A stretch of 64,000 nucleotides of DNA from Burkholderia pseudomultivorans (GTDB lineage: Bacteria > Pseudomonadota > Gammaproteobacteria > Burkholderiales > Burkholderiaceae). The position numbers and the translations under genes were made by a program. The DNA is taken from the NCBI RefSeq assembly GCF_902499075.1, contig NZ_CABVPP010000026.1, forward strand, positions 25,346-89,345. The letters are read 5' to 3'. The number at the start of each line of letters is the position of its first letter. Position 1 is the first letter of the stretch. Positions 36,088 to 43,957 of this stretch are shown piece after piece. The notes beneath the pieces were generated by a model. That model made no database searches and had not been told where the DNA came from. It saw only the letters and a list, made by a program, of their open reading frames with translations.

Positions 36088-38388
36088 TCAGCCGATCCGC
36101 CACCAGCGCGGCAGCAGGTCGCGCACCTCGCGCCGCCGGTAGCGGTCGTCGATCAGGTGCACGACGCCTTCGTCGTGCTCGGTGCGAATCACGCGCCCCG
36201 CCGCCTGCACGACCTTCTGCAGCCCCGGATACAAATACATGTAGTCGTAGCCGTTGCCGAAGCGTGCGTCCATCGCGCGCCGCATCTGCTCGTTGACGTC
36301 GTTGACCTGCGGCAGCCCCAGCGTCGCGATGAACGCGCCGATCAGCCGCTCGCCGACGAGATCCACGCCCTCCGAGAACGCGCCGCCCAGCACCGCGAAG
36401 CCGATGCCGCGGCCGCCTGCGTCGAAGCGCGCGAGAAACGCGTCGCGCTCGCTTTCGGCCATGCCGGGCGCCTGCGCCCATACGGGCACGTCCGGATGAC
36501 GCACCTGCATCAGCGACACCACGCGCTGCAGGTAATCGAAGCTGCTCAGGAAGCCGAGATAGTTGCCGGGCCGCGCCGCATACTGCGCGGCGATCAGGTC
36601 CGCGATCGGTTCGAGCGAGCGGTCGCGATCGCGCCAGCGCGTCGACACGTGGCTCGCGACGCGCACCGTCAGTTGTTCCGCGCGGAACGGCCCGTCGACG
36701 TCGAGCCAGCCCGTGTCGGCGGGCAGCCCGAGCGTGTCGCGGTAGAAATGGAACGGGCTCAGCGTGCCGGAGAACAGCACGGTCGCACGTGCGGCGTCGT
36801 AGCGCGGCGCGAGAAAACCGGCCGGGATCACGTTGCGCACGCACAGCGTCGACTGCACGCGCCGCCGCCGGCCTGCGGGCACGACGCCGTCGAGCGCCGG
36901 CTGGCGCGGCAGCGGCTCGCCGTGCAGCGTCGCGTCAAAGATCGATGCGCTGTCGAACGCATCGGCGAGCACGCCGAACTGGATCGCGTCGAAATGAAAG
37001 CGCAGCAGCGCGTCGCCGTTCGCGCGCGGCGCATCGGCCAGGTGCTCGCCGATCGCCGCGACGAGGTTCTGCACGGCCGACACGATCGGCCCGGGGATAT
37101 CCGGATAGGCGGCGTAGCGCTCGGCCTGAGCGCGATTCAGCGCGCCCCACGCGCGCGCGAGCCGGTCGAACGCCTTGCGCAATGCCGCCGGCGCGGCCTC
37201 GCGCGCGGCCGCGAACGCGAACGGGTCGAGCGACGCGCTGTACATCTTGCGCGCGCGGTCGAGCAGGTTGTGCGCCTCGTCGACGAGCACGCCGATGCGC
37301 CACTGGTTCTGCTGCGCGAGCGTATGCAGCATCGCGCTGCCGTCGTAGTAGTAGTTGTAGTCGCCGATCACCATGTCCGACCAGCGCGCCAGCTCCTGCG
37401 CGAGGTAGTACGGGCAGATGTCGTGCGCGAGCGCGGCCGTGCGCACCGTGTCGCGATCGAGCAGCCCCGCGTCGATCGCCGCGTCGCGCGCGGCCGGCAG
37501 CCGGTCGTAGAAACCCTGCGCGAGCGGACACGATTCGCCGTGGCAGGCCTTGTCCGGATGCTCGCAGGCCTTGTCGCGCGCGACGAGCTCCAGCACGCGC
37601 AGCGGCAGCGCCGGCGTGCCGGCGCCGAGCGTGGCTGCCGCTTCGAGCGCGAGCGCGCGGCCGGGCGTCTTCGCGGTCAGGAAGAACACATGGTCGATCT
37701 CGCCCTCGCCGCACGCCTTCAGCAGCGGAAACACCGTGCCGAGCGTCTTGCCGATGCCGGTCGGCGCCTGCGCGATCAGGCAGCGCTCGTCGCGCGCCGC
37801 GCGATAGACCGACACCGCCAGCTCGCGCTGCCCGCTGCGAAACTGCCCGTGCGGAAACGCAAGCGCGCGCAGCGCCGTGTCGCGAGCCGCGCGATGGGCG
37901 GTCTCGCGCTCCGCCCAGCCGACGAAGCACGCGCACTGCTCCGCGAAGAACGCCGCGAGCGCGCTTGCGCTCAGCGTTTCGGTCAGCACGGTCTCGCGCT
38001 CCGACACGATGTCGAAGTAGACGAGCGCGACGTCGATTTCCGCGAGACTGCGCGCGGCGCACATCAGGTGCGCGTAGACCTTCGCCTGCGCCCAGTGCAG
38101 CGCGCGATGGTTCGCGGGCATCGCGTCGAGGCTGCCGCGATAGGTCTTGATTTCCTCGAGACGGTTCGACACCGGATCGTAGCCGTCCGCGCGGCCGCGC
38201 ACGGTGAGCGTGCCCCAGGTGCCGGTCAGCGCGATCTCGGTCTCGTAGCGCGCGCCGCGATTCGACGTCACCGCGCCGTGGCCGGCAATACCTTCGAGCG
38301 CGGTCGGCGCGGGCGTGAAGCGCAGGTCGAGATCGCCGCGCCGCGCGGTGAACTCGCACATCGCCCGCACCGCGACCACATAGCTCAT
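36088..38388 (-). CDS. Cas4-like nuclease fused to an XPD/DinG-type helicase
   Basis: The 766-residue protein starts with a PD-(D/E)xK nuclease module (residues about 50-110: Asp68 in GRADGYD, Glu79/Lys81 in LEEIKTY, Gln101/Tyr105 in QAKVYAH). A superfamily 2 iron-sulfur helicase follows, with Walker A APTGIGKT (208-215), FFLTAKT, cysteines CEHPDKACHGESC and ICPYY for the 4Fe-4S cluster, DEAH in LVDEAHN, and a C-terminal motif VI region QAAGRVIRTEHDEG. Such enzymes unwind and trim damaged DNA. The start overlaps the FAN1-like stop (ATGA), so the two are coupled and share the LexA box. The function is predicted from domains. Confidence 0.9.
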   Translation of the reverse strand: MSYVVAVRAMCEFTARRGDLDLRFTPAPTALEGIAGHGAVTSNRGARYETEIALTGTWGTLTVRGRADGYDPVSNRLEEIKTYRGSLDAMPANHRALHWAQAKVYAHLMCAARSLAEIDVALVYFDIVSERETVLTETLSASALAAFFAEQCACFVGWAERETAHRAARDTALRALAFPHGQFRSGQRELAVSVYRAARDERCLIAQAPTGIGKTLGTVFPLLKACGEGEIDHVFFLTAKTPGRALALEAAATLGAGTPALPLRVLELVARDKACEHPDKACHGESCPLAQGFYDRLPAARDAAIDAGLLDRDTVRTAALAHDICPYYLAQELARWSDMVIGDYNYYYDGSAMLHTLAQQNQWRIGVLVDEAHNLLDRARKMYSASLDPFAFAAAREAAPAALRKAFDRLARAWGALNRAQAERYAAYPDIPGPIVSAVQNLVAAIGEHLADAPRANGDALLRFHFDAIQFGVLADAFDSASIFDATLHGEPLPRQPALDGVVPAGRRRRVQSTLCVRNVIPAGFLAPRYDAARATVLFSGTLSPFHFYRDTLGLPADTGWLDVDGPFRAEQLTVRVASHVSTRWRDRDRSLEPIADLIAAQYAARPGNYLGFLSSFDYLQRVVSLMQVRHPDVPVWAQAPGMAESERDAFLARFDAGGRGIGFAVLGGAFSEGVDLVGERLIGAFIATLGLPQVNDVNEQMRRAMDARFGNGYDYMYLYPGLQKVVQAAGRVIRTEHDEGVVHLIDDRYRRREVRDLLPRWWRIG

Positions 38389-40082
38389 GCGGACAGCCCC
38401 ATCGCGGCCGAGGGCGCGACGCTCGCGCCGGCCCATTCGACATCGACGACGCGCACCGGCATGCCGTGCGCGACGCAATACGCGAGCCAGCGTGTCTGGT
38501 TGTCCTGCAGCCGGTCGCCGGGGCCCTTCACTTCGATCAGCTCGTAGCGCCGTTCGCCAGGCCAGAAGCGCACCAGATCGGGCAGCCCCGAGCGATTGCT
38601 GCGGATGTCCGCGAGCAGGCGTTCGAACCACAGCCGCAGGTGTGCGGGCGGCAGGCAGGCGAGCGCCTGGTCGAGCAGCTCGTCGCCGAGCACGCCCCAG
38701 AACACGAACGGCGACTGCAGCCCCATCTTCGTCGCATGGTGACGGCGTATCGTTTCGCGATACGCGCCCGAATCGAGCTGCGCGAAGCAGGCAGCAAACG
38801 CGTCCGCGCGGCGCGCGGCGAAATCGGGCGCATGCAGATCGGCCGGCCCGCGCTGGAACGGATGGAAGAACGCGCCGGGCACGGCCGCGAAAATCGGTTC
38901 CCAGCACAGCAGCCCGAACAGCGAATTGATCAGCGTGTTCTCGACGTAGTGAACCGGCGCGCCGGGCTGCGCGAAATGATCGCGCACCGCGAACTCGACG
39001 CCGACGAACGCGTCGGGACGAGCCAGCACGAGCGTCTCGCGCGGCACGTCGGGCGCCGCGGCCGCGCGTTCGACCGGCTGGCCGGTGCGGCGCTGCAGGC
39101 GCGGCAGCATCCGCTCGACGCGCTGGCGCTCCTCGTCGCTTTCGAAACCGCGGCGCGCGTCGAGCGCCAGCGCCAGCGCGTCCGCGTCGCGCCCGCAGCG
39201 TTCGAGCACGCGAATGCGCCGGTGGCGGCTGCCCGGCCACGCGCTGCGCGCATATGCGTCGAGCGCGGCGTCCCAGTCGGCGCGGCGCTCGGCCGCCTGC
39301 CCGAGCGAGAACAGCAGCTTCGCGCGACGCGTCGCGAGCCACGGCTGGGCCGCGCAGTCCACCGCGTCGATCGCGTGCAGCAGCGCGTCGAACGGCAGCT
39401 CGTCGGGCCATGCGTCGAGAGCGTCGCGGCATGCGTGCAGCGCGAGATAGGCGTCGAGGTCGCCGCGCTGCCGGAACGCGCGCGACGACGGCGCGAACGG
39501 CACGCTTTCGTACTGGAACACGCCGAGATCGGCGAGCACGAATTCGCTCCAGTCCTGATGAAGATTGCCGAAAAACATCAGCCGCAGCCGGTCGCACAGC
39601 GCGCCGACCGTCACGCGCAGCACGCGGTCGCCGGCCGTCGGGCACCACGCGTCGAGCGGCTGCGCGGCATCGTGCGCGGGCCGCAGCCGTTCGAGCCATT
39701 CGGGCTTGCGCTCGGCCGCGTGCGCGGCAAGCGACGGGAAGATCCGCAGCAGATCGGCCCGGGTCGACAGCGCGAACAGCGCGTCGAGCGTCAATTCGGG
39801 CGCGGGATCGACCCAGCCGAGCGCGACCAGCGGCGCAGCCGCTTCGAGCGGGCAGCCGATCTCGTCGTACACGAGCTTGCTCGCGCGGAAATCGGCGCCG
39901 TTGCGCATCAGCATCCGCACGAGCAGCGCGCGCGACGCCTGCGGCAGCGTCGGAAAATGCCGGAGAAATGCGTGCTCGGCATCGTCGAGCAGGTCGTCGT
40001 AGCGCTCGCCGAGCCAGGTCAGCGCGCGTTCGAAATTGGTCAGGTAGTAAAACGCCGGCGGCGTCGGCGAGGATGGCGTCAC
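38385..40082 (-). CDS. FAN1-like structure-specific nuclease with VRR-NUC domain
   Basis: The 565-residue protein has the bacterial FAN1 layout: N-terminal FYYLTNFERALTWLGERYDDLL and a SAP-like helical region, a central helical repeat, and a C-terminal VRR-NUC nuclease domain (about 430-548) with the PD-(D/E)xK residues in SGLPDLV and ELIEVKGPGDRLQDNQ. FAN1 cleaves branched DNA during interstrand crosslink repair. The start is GTG 40082, without an obvious ribosome site. A perfect LexA box lies 14-29 bases upstream, so the gene should be SOS-induced. The nuclease-helicase gene follows with a four-base overlap. Confidence 0.9.
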   Translation of the reverse strand: MTPSSPTPPAFYYLTNFERALTWLGERYDDLLDDAEHAFLRHFPTLPQASRALLVRMLMRNGADFRASKLVYDEIGCPLEAAAPLVALGWVDPAPELTLDALFALSTRADLLRIFPSLAAHAAERKPEWLERLRPAHDAAQPLDAWCPTAGDRVLRVTVGALCDRLRLMFFGNLHQDWSEFVLADLGVFQYESVPFAPSSRAFRQRGDLDAYLALHACRDALDAWPDELPFDALLHAIDAVDCAAQPWLATRRAKLLFSLGQAAERRADWDAALDAYARSAWPGSRHRRIRVLERCGRDADALALALDARRGFESDEERQRVERMLPRLQRRTGQPVERAAAAPDVPRETLVLARPDAFVGVEFAVRDHFAQPGAPVHYVENTLINSLFGLLCWEPIFAAVPGAFFHPFQRGPADLHAPDFAARRADAFAACFAQLDSGAYRETIRRHHATKMGLQSPFVFWGVLGDELLDQALACLPPAHLRLWFERLLADIRSNRSGLPDLVRFWPGERRYELIEVKGPGDRLQDNQTRWLAYCVAHGMPVRVVDVEWAGASVAPSAAMGLSA

Positions 40083-40095
40083 GGAAATTCGATCA

Positions 40096-40111
40096 CTGTA
40101 CGTTTGTACAG
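40096..40111. promoter_or_regulatory. LexA (SOS) box upstream of the FAN1-like operon
   Basis: CTGT-ACGTTTGT-ACAG matches the CTGT-N8-ACAG consensus of proteobacterial LexA exactly, 14 bases upstream of the GTG start at 40082, where it would overlap the promoter. Confidence 0.88.
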
Positions 40112-40183
40112 GTTCGAATCATAGCAAATGTGGCAGTCGCGACGCGCACGCGTTTGCTCCGGACGGCGGCGCTCCGCCCCGCT

Positions 40184-41062
40184 TCAGAACTGGTAATTCA
40201 CCGACATGTCGAACACGCCGTTCGCCGACTGCTGCGTGATCGGGCTGCGCGCCGCGCGGCCGACCAGCTTCTCGATCGCGCCGTCCATCGTCACGAACCA
40301 GTGCTTGTTCACGAACCACACCATCGTCACGCCCGCGCCGACCGACTTGAACCCCGCGCCGGACGAATACGCGGGCAGCCCCGAGCGCGCGGCGGCGCCC
40401 TGGTTCACGCCGAACCAGCTGTTCATGTAGCGCGAATCGGCCCACGACACGGTCGGCCCGGCGAACCAGAAGAAGTGCTCGTTGCTGCCCGGCATCGGCA
40501 TGTACGCGGAGAAATCGCCGACCCAGCCGTTCGAGCCGCCGATGCTGCGCCGCACGTCCGCGCGCAGCACCAGCGGGAAGTCCTTCGAGATCACGTAATC
40601 GGCCGCCAGTTTCATCACGGGCGCCGCGTTGATGTTGTCGAGGCCGTTCAGGTGATCGAGATCGTCGGCCGAGCGCCGGCCGAGGTCGTAGCCGACCGAC
40701 AGGCTCACGCGCCAGTTCGGCCCGCGCAGCACGTTCGCGCCGAGTCCCTCGCCGGTCGACAGGAAGAACAGGTCCCGATAGCGAACGTCGAGGTTCGGGC
40801 CGCCCATCACGCGATAGCGATCGGAGCCCGCGTAACGCGGCTGCAGCGTCATCGCGGCGCCGACGCTGATGTCCCACGTCGACGGTGTCGGTTCGTACAG
40901 CTTCCGTAGCGGCACGCCCGCCGAGTACTGCCATTCGCCGAGCGGCGACGGCGTCTGCGCCGACGCGTCGCGGGCGCCGGCTGCGGCAAACGCGGCGAGC
41001 GTCGACAGTCCGGATACGAACCGGCGGGCGCCGGGTGACAGCAGCGGGCGAACAGGGGCCAT
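40184..41062 (-). CDS. MipA/OmpV-family outer membrane protein
   Basis: The 292-residue protein has a signal peptide ending in the DASAQT region and a beta-barrel with MipA/OmpV signatures: SVGAAMTLQPRYAGSDRYR, NLDVRYRDLFFLST, LSVGYDLGRRSADD and the terminal FDMSVNYQF with C-terminal Phe. MipA homologues act as scaffolds for peptidoglycan enzymes or as receptors. ATG 41062 has GGAGA upstream; an open extension to 41203 is not supported. The upstream stretch 41085-41112 contains imperfect ACGAAA repeats. The role is unknown here. Confidence 0.85.
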   Translation of the reverse strand: MAPVRPLLSPGARRFVSGLSTLAAFAAAGARDASAQTPSPLGEWQYSAGVPLRKLYEPTPSTWDISVGAAMTLQPRYAGSDRYRVMGGPNLDVRYRDLFFLSTGEGLGANVLRGPNWRVSLSVGYDLGRRSADDLDHLNGLDNINAAPVMKLAADYVISKDFPLVLRADVRRSIGGSNGWVGDFSAYMPMPGSNEHFFWFAGPTVSWADSRYMNSWFGVNQGAAARSGLPAYSSGAGFKSVGAGVTMVWFVNKHWFVTMDGAIEKLVGRAARSPITQQSANGVFDMSVNYQF

Positions 41063-41179
41063 GAAGGTCGGTCTCCGTCGATTGCACGAAACGAACGAAA
41101 CGCACGAAAGGCACGCGCGTCGCGCGAATGCAGCATGCGCTGAATGAGTGAATATCCTACGCGCGACGCGCAAAGACGC

Positions 41180-41206
41180 AAAGCGCCCGCCCCATGCGGG
41201 CACTTT
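41180..41206 (-). terminator. Hairpin ending the minus-strand gene at 41238
   Basis: On the minus strand AAAG-GCCCGC pairs with GCGGGC-CTTT around a five-base loop with one bulged position on each side, 31 bases past the 41238 stop. The short U-containing trail makes it a plausible intrinsic terminator. Confidence 0.5.
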
Positions 41207-41237
41207 GCCGGGTGGCAGCGCCGGAACGGAGCGGGGT

Positions 41238-41549
41238 TCAGAACCGCTCGACGTGATAGTCGCCGGCCAGCGCGGCGGGGCTGCGCTTCGCCATCATCCG
41301 CGCGAAGCCGTCGGCGAGCCGTCCGAGCGCGAGCTGCTTCTGGCTCGCGTCCCAGTGCGTGTAGGTGTCGTACGCGGTATCGTCGAACGACACGGTAACG
41401 GCGACCGGGCGGCCGCTTGCACGAAAACCGATATGCAGCACGCCGCCCGGCAGTTCCTCGATGTGATAGCGCAACGAGCGCGACTCGAAATAGCGGCCCA
41501 GCACCTGAGCGATCGCGCGCTTGTCGGGCGATTGCACGTGAATGTCCAT
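41238..41549 (-). CDS. Small conserved-looking protein of unknown function
   Basis: A 103-residue cytoplasmic protein with mixed alpha/beta character (DKRAIAQVLGRYFESRSLRYHIEELPGGVLHIGF, RPVAVTVSFDDTAYDTYTHWDASQ). ATG 41549 has GGAGGA at six bases. I recognise no named domain. It is the distal gene on the minus strand behind a sigma-54-type promoter at 41807-41820 and is probably co-transcribed with the Pro-rich gene that begins at 41758. A terminator-like hairpin follows. Confidence 0.7.
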   Translation of the reverse strand: MDIHVQSPDKRAIAQVLGRYFESRSLRYHIEELPGGVLHIGFRASGRPVAVTVSFDDTAYDTYTHWDASQKQLALGRLADGFARMMAKRSPAALAGDYHVERF

Positions 41550-41758
41550 GGTGGTCCTCCTTTCAGGGTTCGCGCGGCCGGCTGCGGCGCGCCGTTCCCG
41601 CCCGGCATCCGCATCGGCAGCGGTTGCGACGGTGGATCGCCGTGCGGCGGGCCGACGGGCAGCGGTGGATCGACCGGATCGTCGTGCCCGGGCGGCGTCG
41701 GCTCGGGATAGTCGTCGGGCGTCGGTTCGGGGCGGTGCAGCATGGATCGCGTGTTCAT
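41294..41758 (-). CDS. Proline-rich small protein, frame overlapping the next gene
   Basis: ATG 41758 preceded by AGGAGA opens a frame whose first 65 or so residues are strongly Pro/Asp/Gly-rich (PEPTPDDYPEPTPPGHDDPVDPP). The frame continues past the start of the 103-residue gene (41549) and reads through it out of frame to 41294, where the residue pattern loses coding character. The real stop may have been lost by a frameshift near 41560, or the protein may genuinely run on. It is the first gene after the sigma-54-type promoter at 41807-41820. Confidence 0.45.
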   Translation of the reverse strand: MNTRSMLHRPEPTPDDYPEPTPPGHDDPVDPPLPVGPPHGDPPSQPLPMRMPGGNGAPQPAARTLKGGPPWTFTCNRPTSARSLRCWAAISSRARCAITSRNCRAACCISVFVQAAARSPLPCRSTIPRTTPTRTGTRARSSSRSDGSPTASRG

Positions 41759-41806
41759 GACTCTCCTGCGCGACGGCTCGCGCGTGTCGATGGCGCGGCG
41801 ACGTGC

Positions 41807-41820
41807 GCAAGCGACGTGCC
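41807..41820 (-). promoter_or_regulatory. Sigma-54-type promoter for the 41758/41549 genes
   Basis: Minus strand: GGCACGTCGCTTGC, with GG (-24) and GC (-12) ten bases apart. It lies 49 bases before ATG 41758. It is nearly identical to the sites at 42262 and 47796. Confidence 0.68.
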
Positions 41821-41857
41821 TGCTCCCCCGCGCAAGGGTGTGCCGGTCGCGTGCCGG

Positions 41858-42157
41858 TCAGTCGTCGTAGGCGGCCATCACGAGCCACATATTGCGCCCT
41901 TCCGCGGTCAGCCGCACGGCCAGCGCGAACGGATCGGACGGATCGCACTGCGCGATCAGCGCACGCTGGGCGCTCTCCGGGCCTTCGTAGACTGTGTCGT
42001 TCATCTGACGAACCTCGTCCTTGCCGTCGAACATCCGCCGCTCGGGCCGATAGACCAGCGATTCGCGCTTCCACGTCTCGAAACGCTCGCGAACATGCGC
42101 GAAATCGCCGCCGCATACGTTCGCGTCGTAACGTATTCTTTCCTTGGGTGCATTCAT
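41858..42157 (-). CDS. 99-residue cytoplasmic protein of unknown function
   Basis: The protein (IRYDANVCGGDFAHVRERFETWKRESLVYRPERRMFDGKDEVRQ, then SAQRALIAQCDPSDPFALAVRLTAEGRNMW) is acidic and compact, with no signal or membrane segment. I do not recognise a domain. ATG 42157 has GAGG at eight bases. A sigma-54-type promoter stands at 42234-42247, divergent from the one driving the 42307 gene. Its 5' coding end holds the inverted repeat ATACGTT-N8-AACGTAT (42115-42136), a candidate upstream activator site for the opposite promoter. Confidence 0.7.
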   Translation of the reverse strand: MNAPKERIRYDANVCGGDFAHVRERFETWKRESLVYRPERRMFDGKDEVRQMNDTVYEGPESAQRALIAQCDPSDPFALAVRLTAEGRNMWLVMAAYDD

Positions 42158-42233
42158 CTCGATGTCCTCACGTTCACGCCGGCGGGGCGTGCGCGTCATG
42201 CCCCCGGCGCGCCCCCGCCGATCGCCGGGGCGC

Positions 42234-42247
42234 GCAAGCGCTGTGCC
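42234..42247 (-). promoter_or_regulatory. Sigma-54-type promoter for the 42157 gene
   Basis: Minus strand: GGCACAGCGCTTGC, GG and GC ten bases apart, about 77 bases before ATG 42157. It is back to back with the plus-strand site at 42262. Confidence 0.62.
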
Positions 42248-42261
42248 GCGGCGCCCGCGCA

Positions 42262-42275
42262 GGCACGACGCTTGC
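42262..42275 (+). promoter_or_regulatory. Sigma-54-type promoter for the 42307 gene
   Basis: GGCACGACGCTTGC in AGGCACGACGCTTGCGC, GG and GC ten bases apart, 31 bases before ATG 42307. It is a close match to the consensus TGGCACG-N4-TTGC. Confidence 0.68.
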
Positions 42276-42306
42276 GCCTTTCGTCATCGACAAGGAGGTT
42301 TCGATC

Positions 42307-42540
42307 ATGACCGTTCACGCCACCGGCAACCGCGACGCCGTGTCAGCGGCCGCCGGCCAGCCGCGCCCGCCTTCCGACGACAAGACGGAAGAGCGCATCG
42401 ACGAAGGGCTCGAAGAGACGTTTCCGGCCAGCGACCCGCCCGCCGTCGGCGGCGGGACGCGTATCGACCCCGCCAGACCGTCCGGCGAGCGCAAGCAGCG
42501 CACGCCGGACGCCCCGCCCCCGCCCCGCGATCACGGCTGA
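42307..42540 (+). CDS. 77-residue FPASDPPA-motif protein
   Basis: A short acidic, disordered-looking protein with the motif EERIDEGLEETFPASDPPAVGGG, which recurs in small stress-associated proteins of Proteobacteria; no biochemical role is known to me. ATG 42307 has AAGGAGG at good spacing. It follows a sigma-54-type promoter at 42262-42275 and precedes the 39-residue membrane protein. Confidence 0.75.
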   Translation: MTVHATGNRDAVSAAAGQPRPPSDDKTEERIDEGLEETFPASDPPAVGGGTRIDPARPSGERKQRTPDAPPPPRDHG

Positions 42541-42605
42541 CGGCGGCAACCGGTCCGCGATGCGCGGCGGCGCGTCGCCGGGCCGGCGACATCCGGAGTG
42601 AAGCG

Positions 42606-42725
42606 ATGAACCGCATCAAACGCAGATGGCAGGAAGTCAGCGGCGCCGCCAGCGTCGCGGCGCTGGCGGCAATCGAGAGCGCCGTGGTGCTCGCGATCGT
42701 CGCGATGACGGGCGTCGGACACTGA
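42606..42725 (+). CDS. 39-residue single-pass membrane protein
   Basis: A basic N-terminus (NRIKRRWQEVSG) leads to one hydrophobic helix (AALAAIESAVVLAIVAMTGV). ATG 42606 has GGAG upstream. It is probably co-transcribed with the 42307 gene, 65 bases upstream. A hairpin with perfect 8-bp arms (42711-42718 / 42726-42733) spans its stop codon and may end the transcript or attenuate read-through. Confidence 0.6.
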   Translation: MNRIKRRWQEVSGAASVAALAAIESAVVLAIVAMTGVGH

Positions 42726-42834
42726 CCGACGCCGACGGCCCGGCCACGGCGGTGTGCCGTGGAAGATGTACAAGCCGGCTGGCAAATTTCTCCGTCCCCT
42801 CGGCGGCGCGGCCCGACGCGCGCCCGACGCTTGC

Positions 42835-42848
42835 GGCACGTTGCCTGC
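42835..42848 (+). promoter_or_regulatory. Sigma-54-type promoter for the CBS gene
   Basis: GGCACGTTGCCTGC: GG and GC ten bases apart, 34 bases before ATG 42882. The -12 part (CCTGC) is weaker than at the other sites. Confidence 0.5.
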
Positions 42849-42881
42849 TTGCCGATCGTCCGGCTCATCAAGGAGGCGTTC

Positions 42882-43313
42882 ATGTATCGCGTCAACGAGA
42901 TCATGTCGCGCGACGTGGTATGCGTCGCGCCCACCGACACGATTCGCCGAGCAGCGGAATTGATGCAGCGCTTCGACGTCGGCGTGCTGCCGGTGTGCGA
43001 CGGCGCCGAACTGGTCGCGATCGTGACGGACCGCGACCTCGCGGTGCGCGCGCTGTCGCACGGACATTCGCCCGACACGCCGGTGCGCGCGGTCGCATCC
43101 GCGCCCGTGCAATGGTGCGTCGAGGACGACGGCGTGGGCGACGTCCAGCAGCGGATGGCCGACGTGCAGTTGCACCGGATGCCGGTGCTCGACCGCAACC
43201 TGAAGCTCGTCGGCATGGTGTCGCTCGGCGACATCGCGACGCGGGCCGGTGGCGCCGAGCGCGACGAACTGGCCAACACGCTCGAGGACGTCTCGCTGCC
43301 GCGACGTCGCTGA
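42882..43313 (+). CDS. Two-CBS-domain protein
   Basis: The 143-residue protein consists only of a CBS pair: first domain MSRDVVCVAPTDTIRRAAELMQRFDVGVLPVCDGAELVAIVTDRDL, second QRMADVQLHRMPVLDRNLKLVGMVSLGDIA. Stand-alone CBS pairs bind adenine nucleotides or NAD(H) and act as energy or redox sensors. ATG 42882 has AAGGAGG. A sigma-54-type site precedes it. The PRC-barrel gene follows in the same direction, so both may answer the same signal. Confidence 0.85.
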   Translation: MYRVNEIMSRDVVCVAPTDTIRRAAELMQRFDVGVLPVCDGAELVAIVTDRDLAVRALSHGHSPDTPVRAVASAPVQWCVEDDGVGDVQQRMADVQLHRMPVLDRNLKLVGMVSLGDIATRAGGAERDELANTLEDVSLPRRR

Positions 43314-43407
43314 TCGCGCAGCGGCCCGCGTTCGCGACTTCGGCCGATCTTCGGCCCGGCGCGCACCGGCGACGGCAGCGCGCGCCGCTTCGACCAGGAG
43401 GTTTTCG

Positions 43408-43908
43408 ATGACTACGGACAGACAGTCTCGCGACGGCGCGCAGATCGTCGGCGCCAGCCGGCGCACGCCGCGCGGGCCGGGGCCGGACGTGATGGCCGCC
43501 GGCACGCTGACCGGCGATCGCGTGCTGACGATGGACGGCGACGACGTCGGCAAGATCGCGGACATCATGCTCGATGTTCGCTCCGGATGCGTCGCCTATG
43601 CGGTCGTGTCGTCGGGCGGTCTGGCCGGGATCGGCGACAAGCTGCTCGCGGTCCCGTGGAACGTGCTGGCGCTCGACGTCGAGCGCAAGTGTTTCGTGTT
43701 GCCGGTCGACACCGACCGCGTGCGCGCCGCGCCGGGCTTCTCGAAGGACCGCTGGCCCGCGATGGCGGACCCGGCCTGGGCCGAGGCGCTGCACGCGTAT
43801 TACGGCAGCCCGCCGTACTGGCTGATCGAGGAAGGTGAAACGGACTTCGACTCGCCGCCGTACGAGGCGTCGCCGGGCGGCCCGGAAGACGAGCCGCGCC
43901 GGAATTGA
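43408..43908 (+). CDS. PRC-barrel domain protein
   Basis: The 166-residue soluble protein has a PRC-barrel at about residues 30-110 (MAAGTLTGDRVLTMDGDDVGKIADIMLDVRSGCVAYAVVSSGG, then KLLAVPWNVLALD), a small beta-barrel known from photosynthetic reaction centre H subunit and RimM. In stress-type contexts such proteins are common but uncharacterised. The tail (DFDSPPYEASPGGPEDEP) is acidic. ATG 43408 has AGGAGG. It lies 94 bases after the CBS gene and converges on the DUF4142 gene; no sigma-54 site was found directly upstream. Confidence 0.8.
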   Translation: MTTDRQSRDGAQIVGASRRTPRGPGPDVMAAGTLTGDRVLTMDGDDVGKIADIMLDVRSGCVAYAVVSSGGLAGIGDKLLAVPWNVLALDVERKCFVLPVDTDRVRAAPGFSKDRWPAMADPAWAEALHAYYGSPPYWLIEEGETDFDSPPYEASPGGPEDEPRRN

Positions 43909-43911
43909 GCC

Positions 43912-43937
43912 GCCGGCTCGGCGACGCGGCCGGCTTT
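43912..43937 (+). terminator. Weak terminator-like hairpin after the PRC-barrel gene
   Basis: GCCGGC (43912-43917) pairs with GCCGGC (43929-43934) around an 11-base loop, followed by TTT. It lies in the gap between convergent genes and is short and partly ambiguous. Confidence 0.3.
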
Positions 43938-43957
43938 CCTTCGCACCGGCGCGGCCG

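Noticed and set aside
41085-41112. ACGAAA-type short repeats upstream of the MipA gene
   Set aside because: Imperfect and short; could be chance low complexity, so not called as a repeat.
42711-42733. Hairpin over the stop of the 39-residue gene as an intrinsic terminator
   Set aside because: The stem is good but no U-tract follows; recorded with the gene instead.
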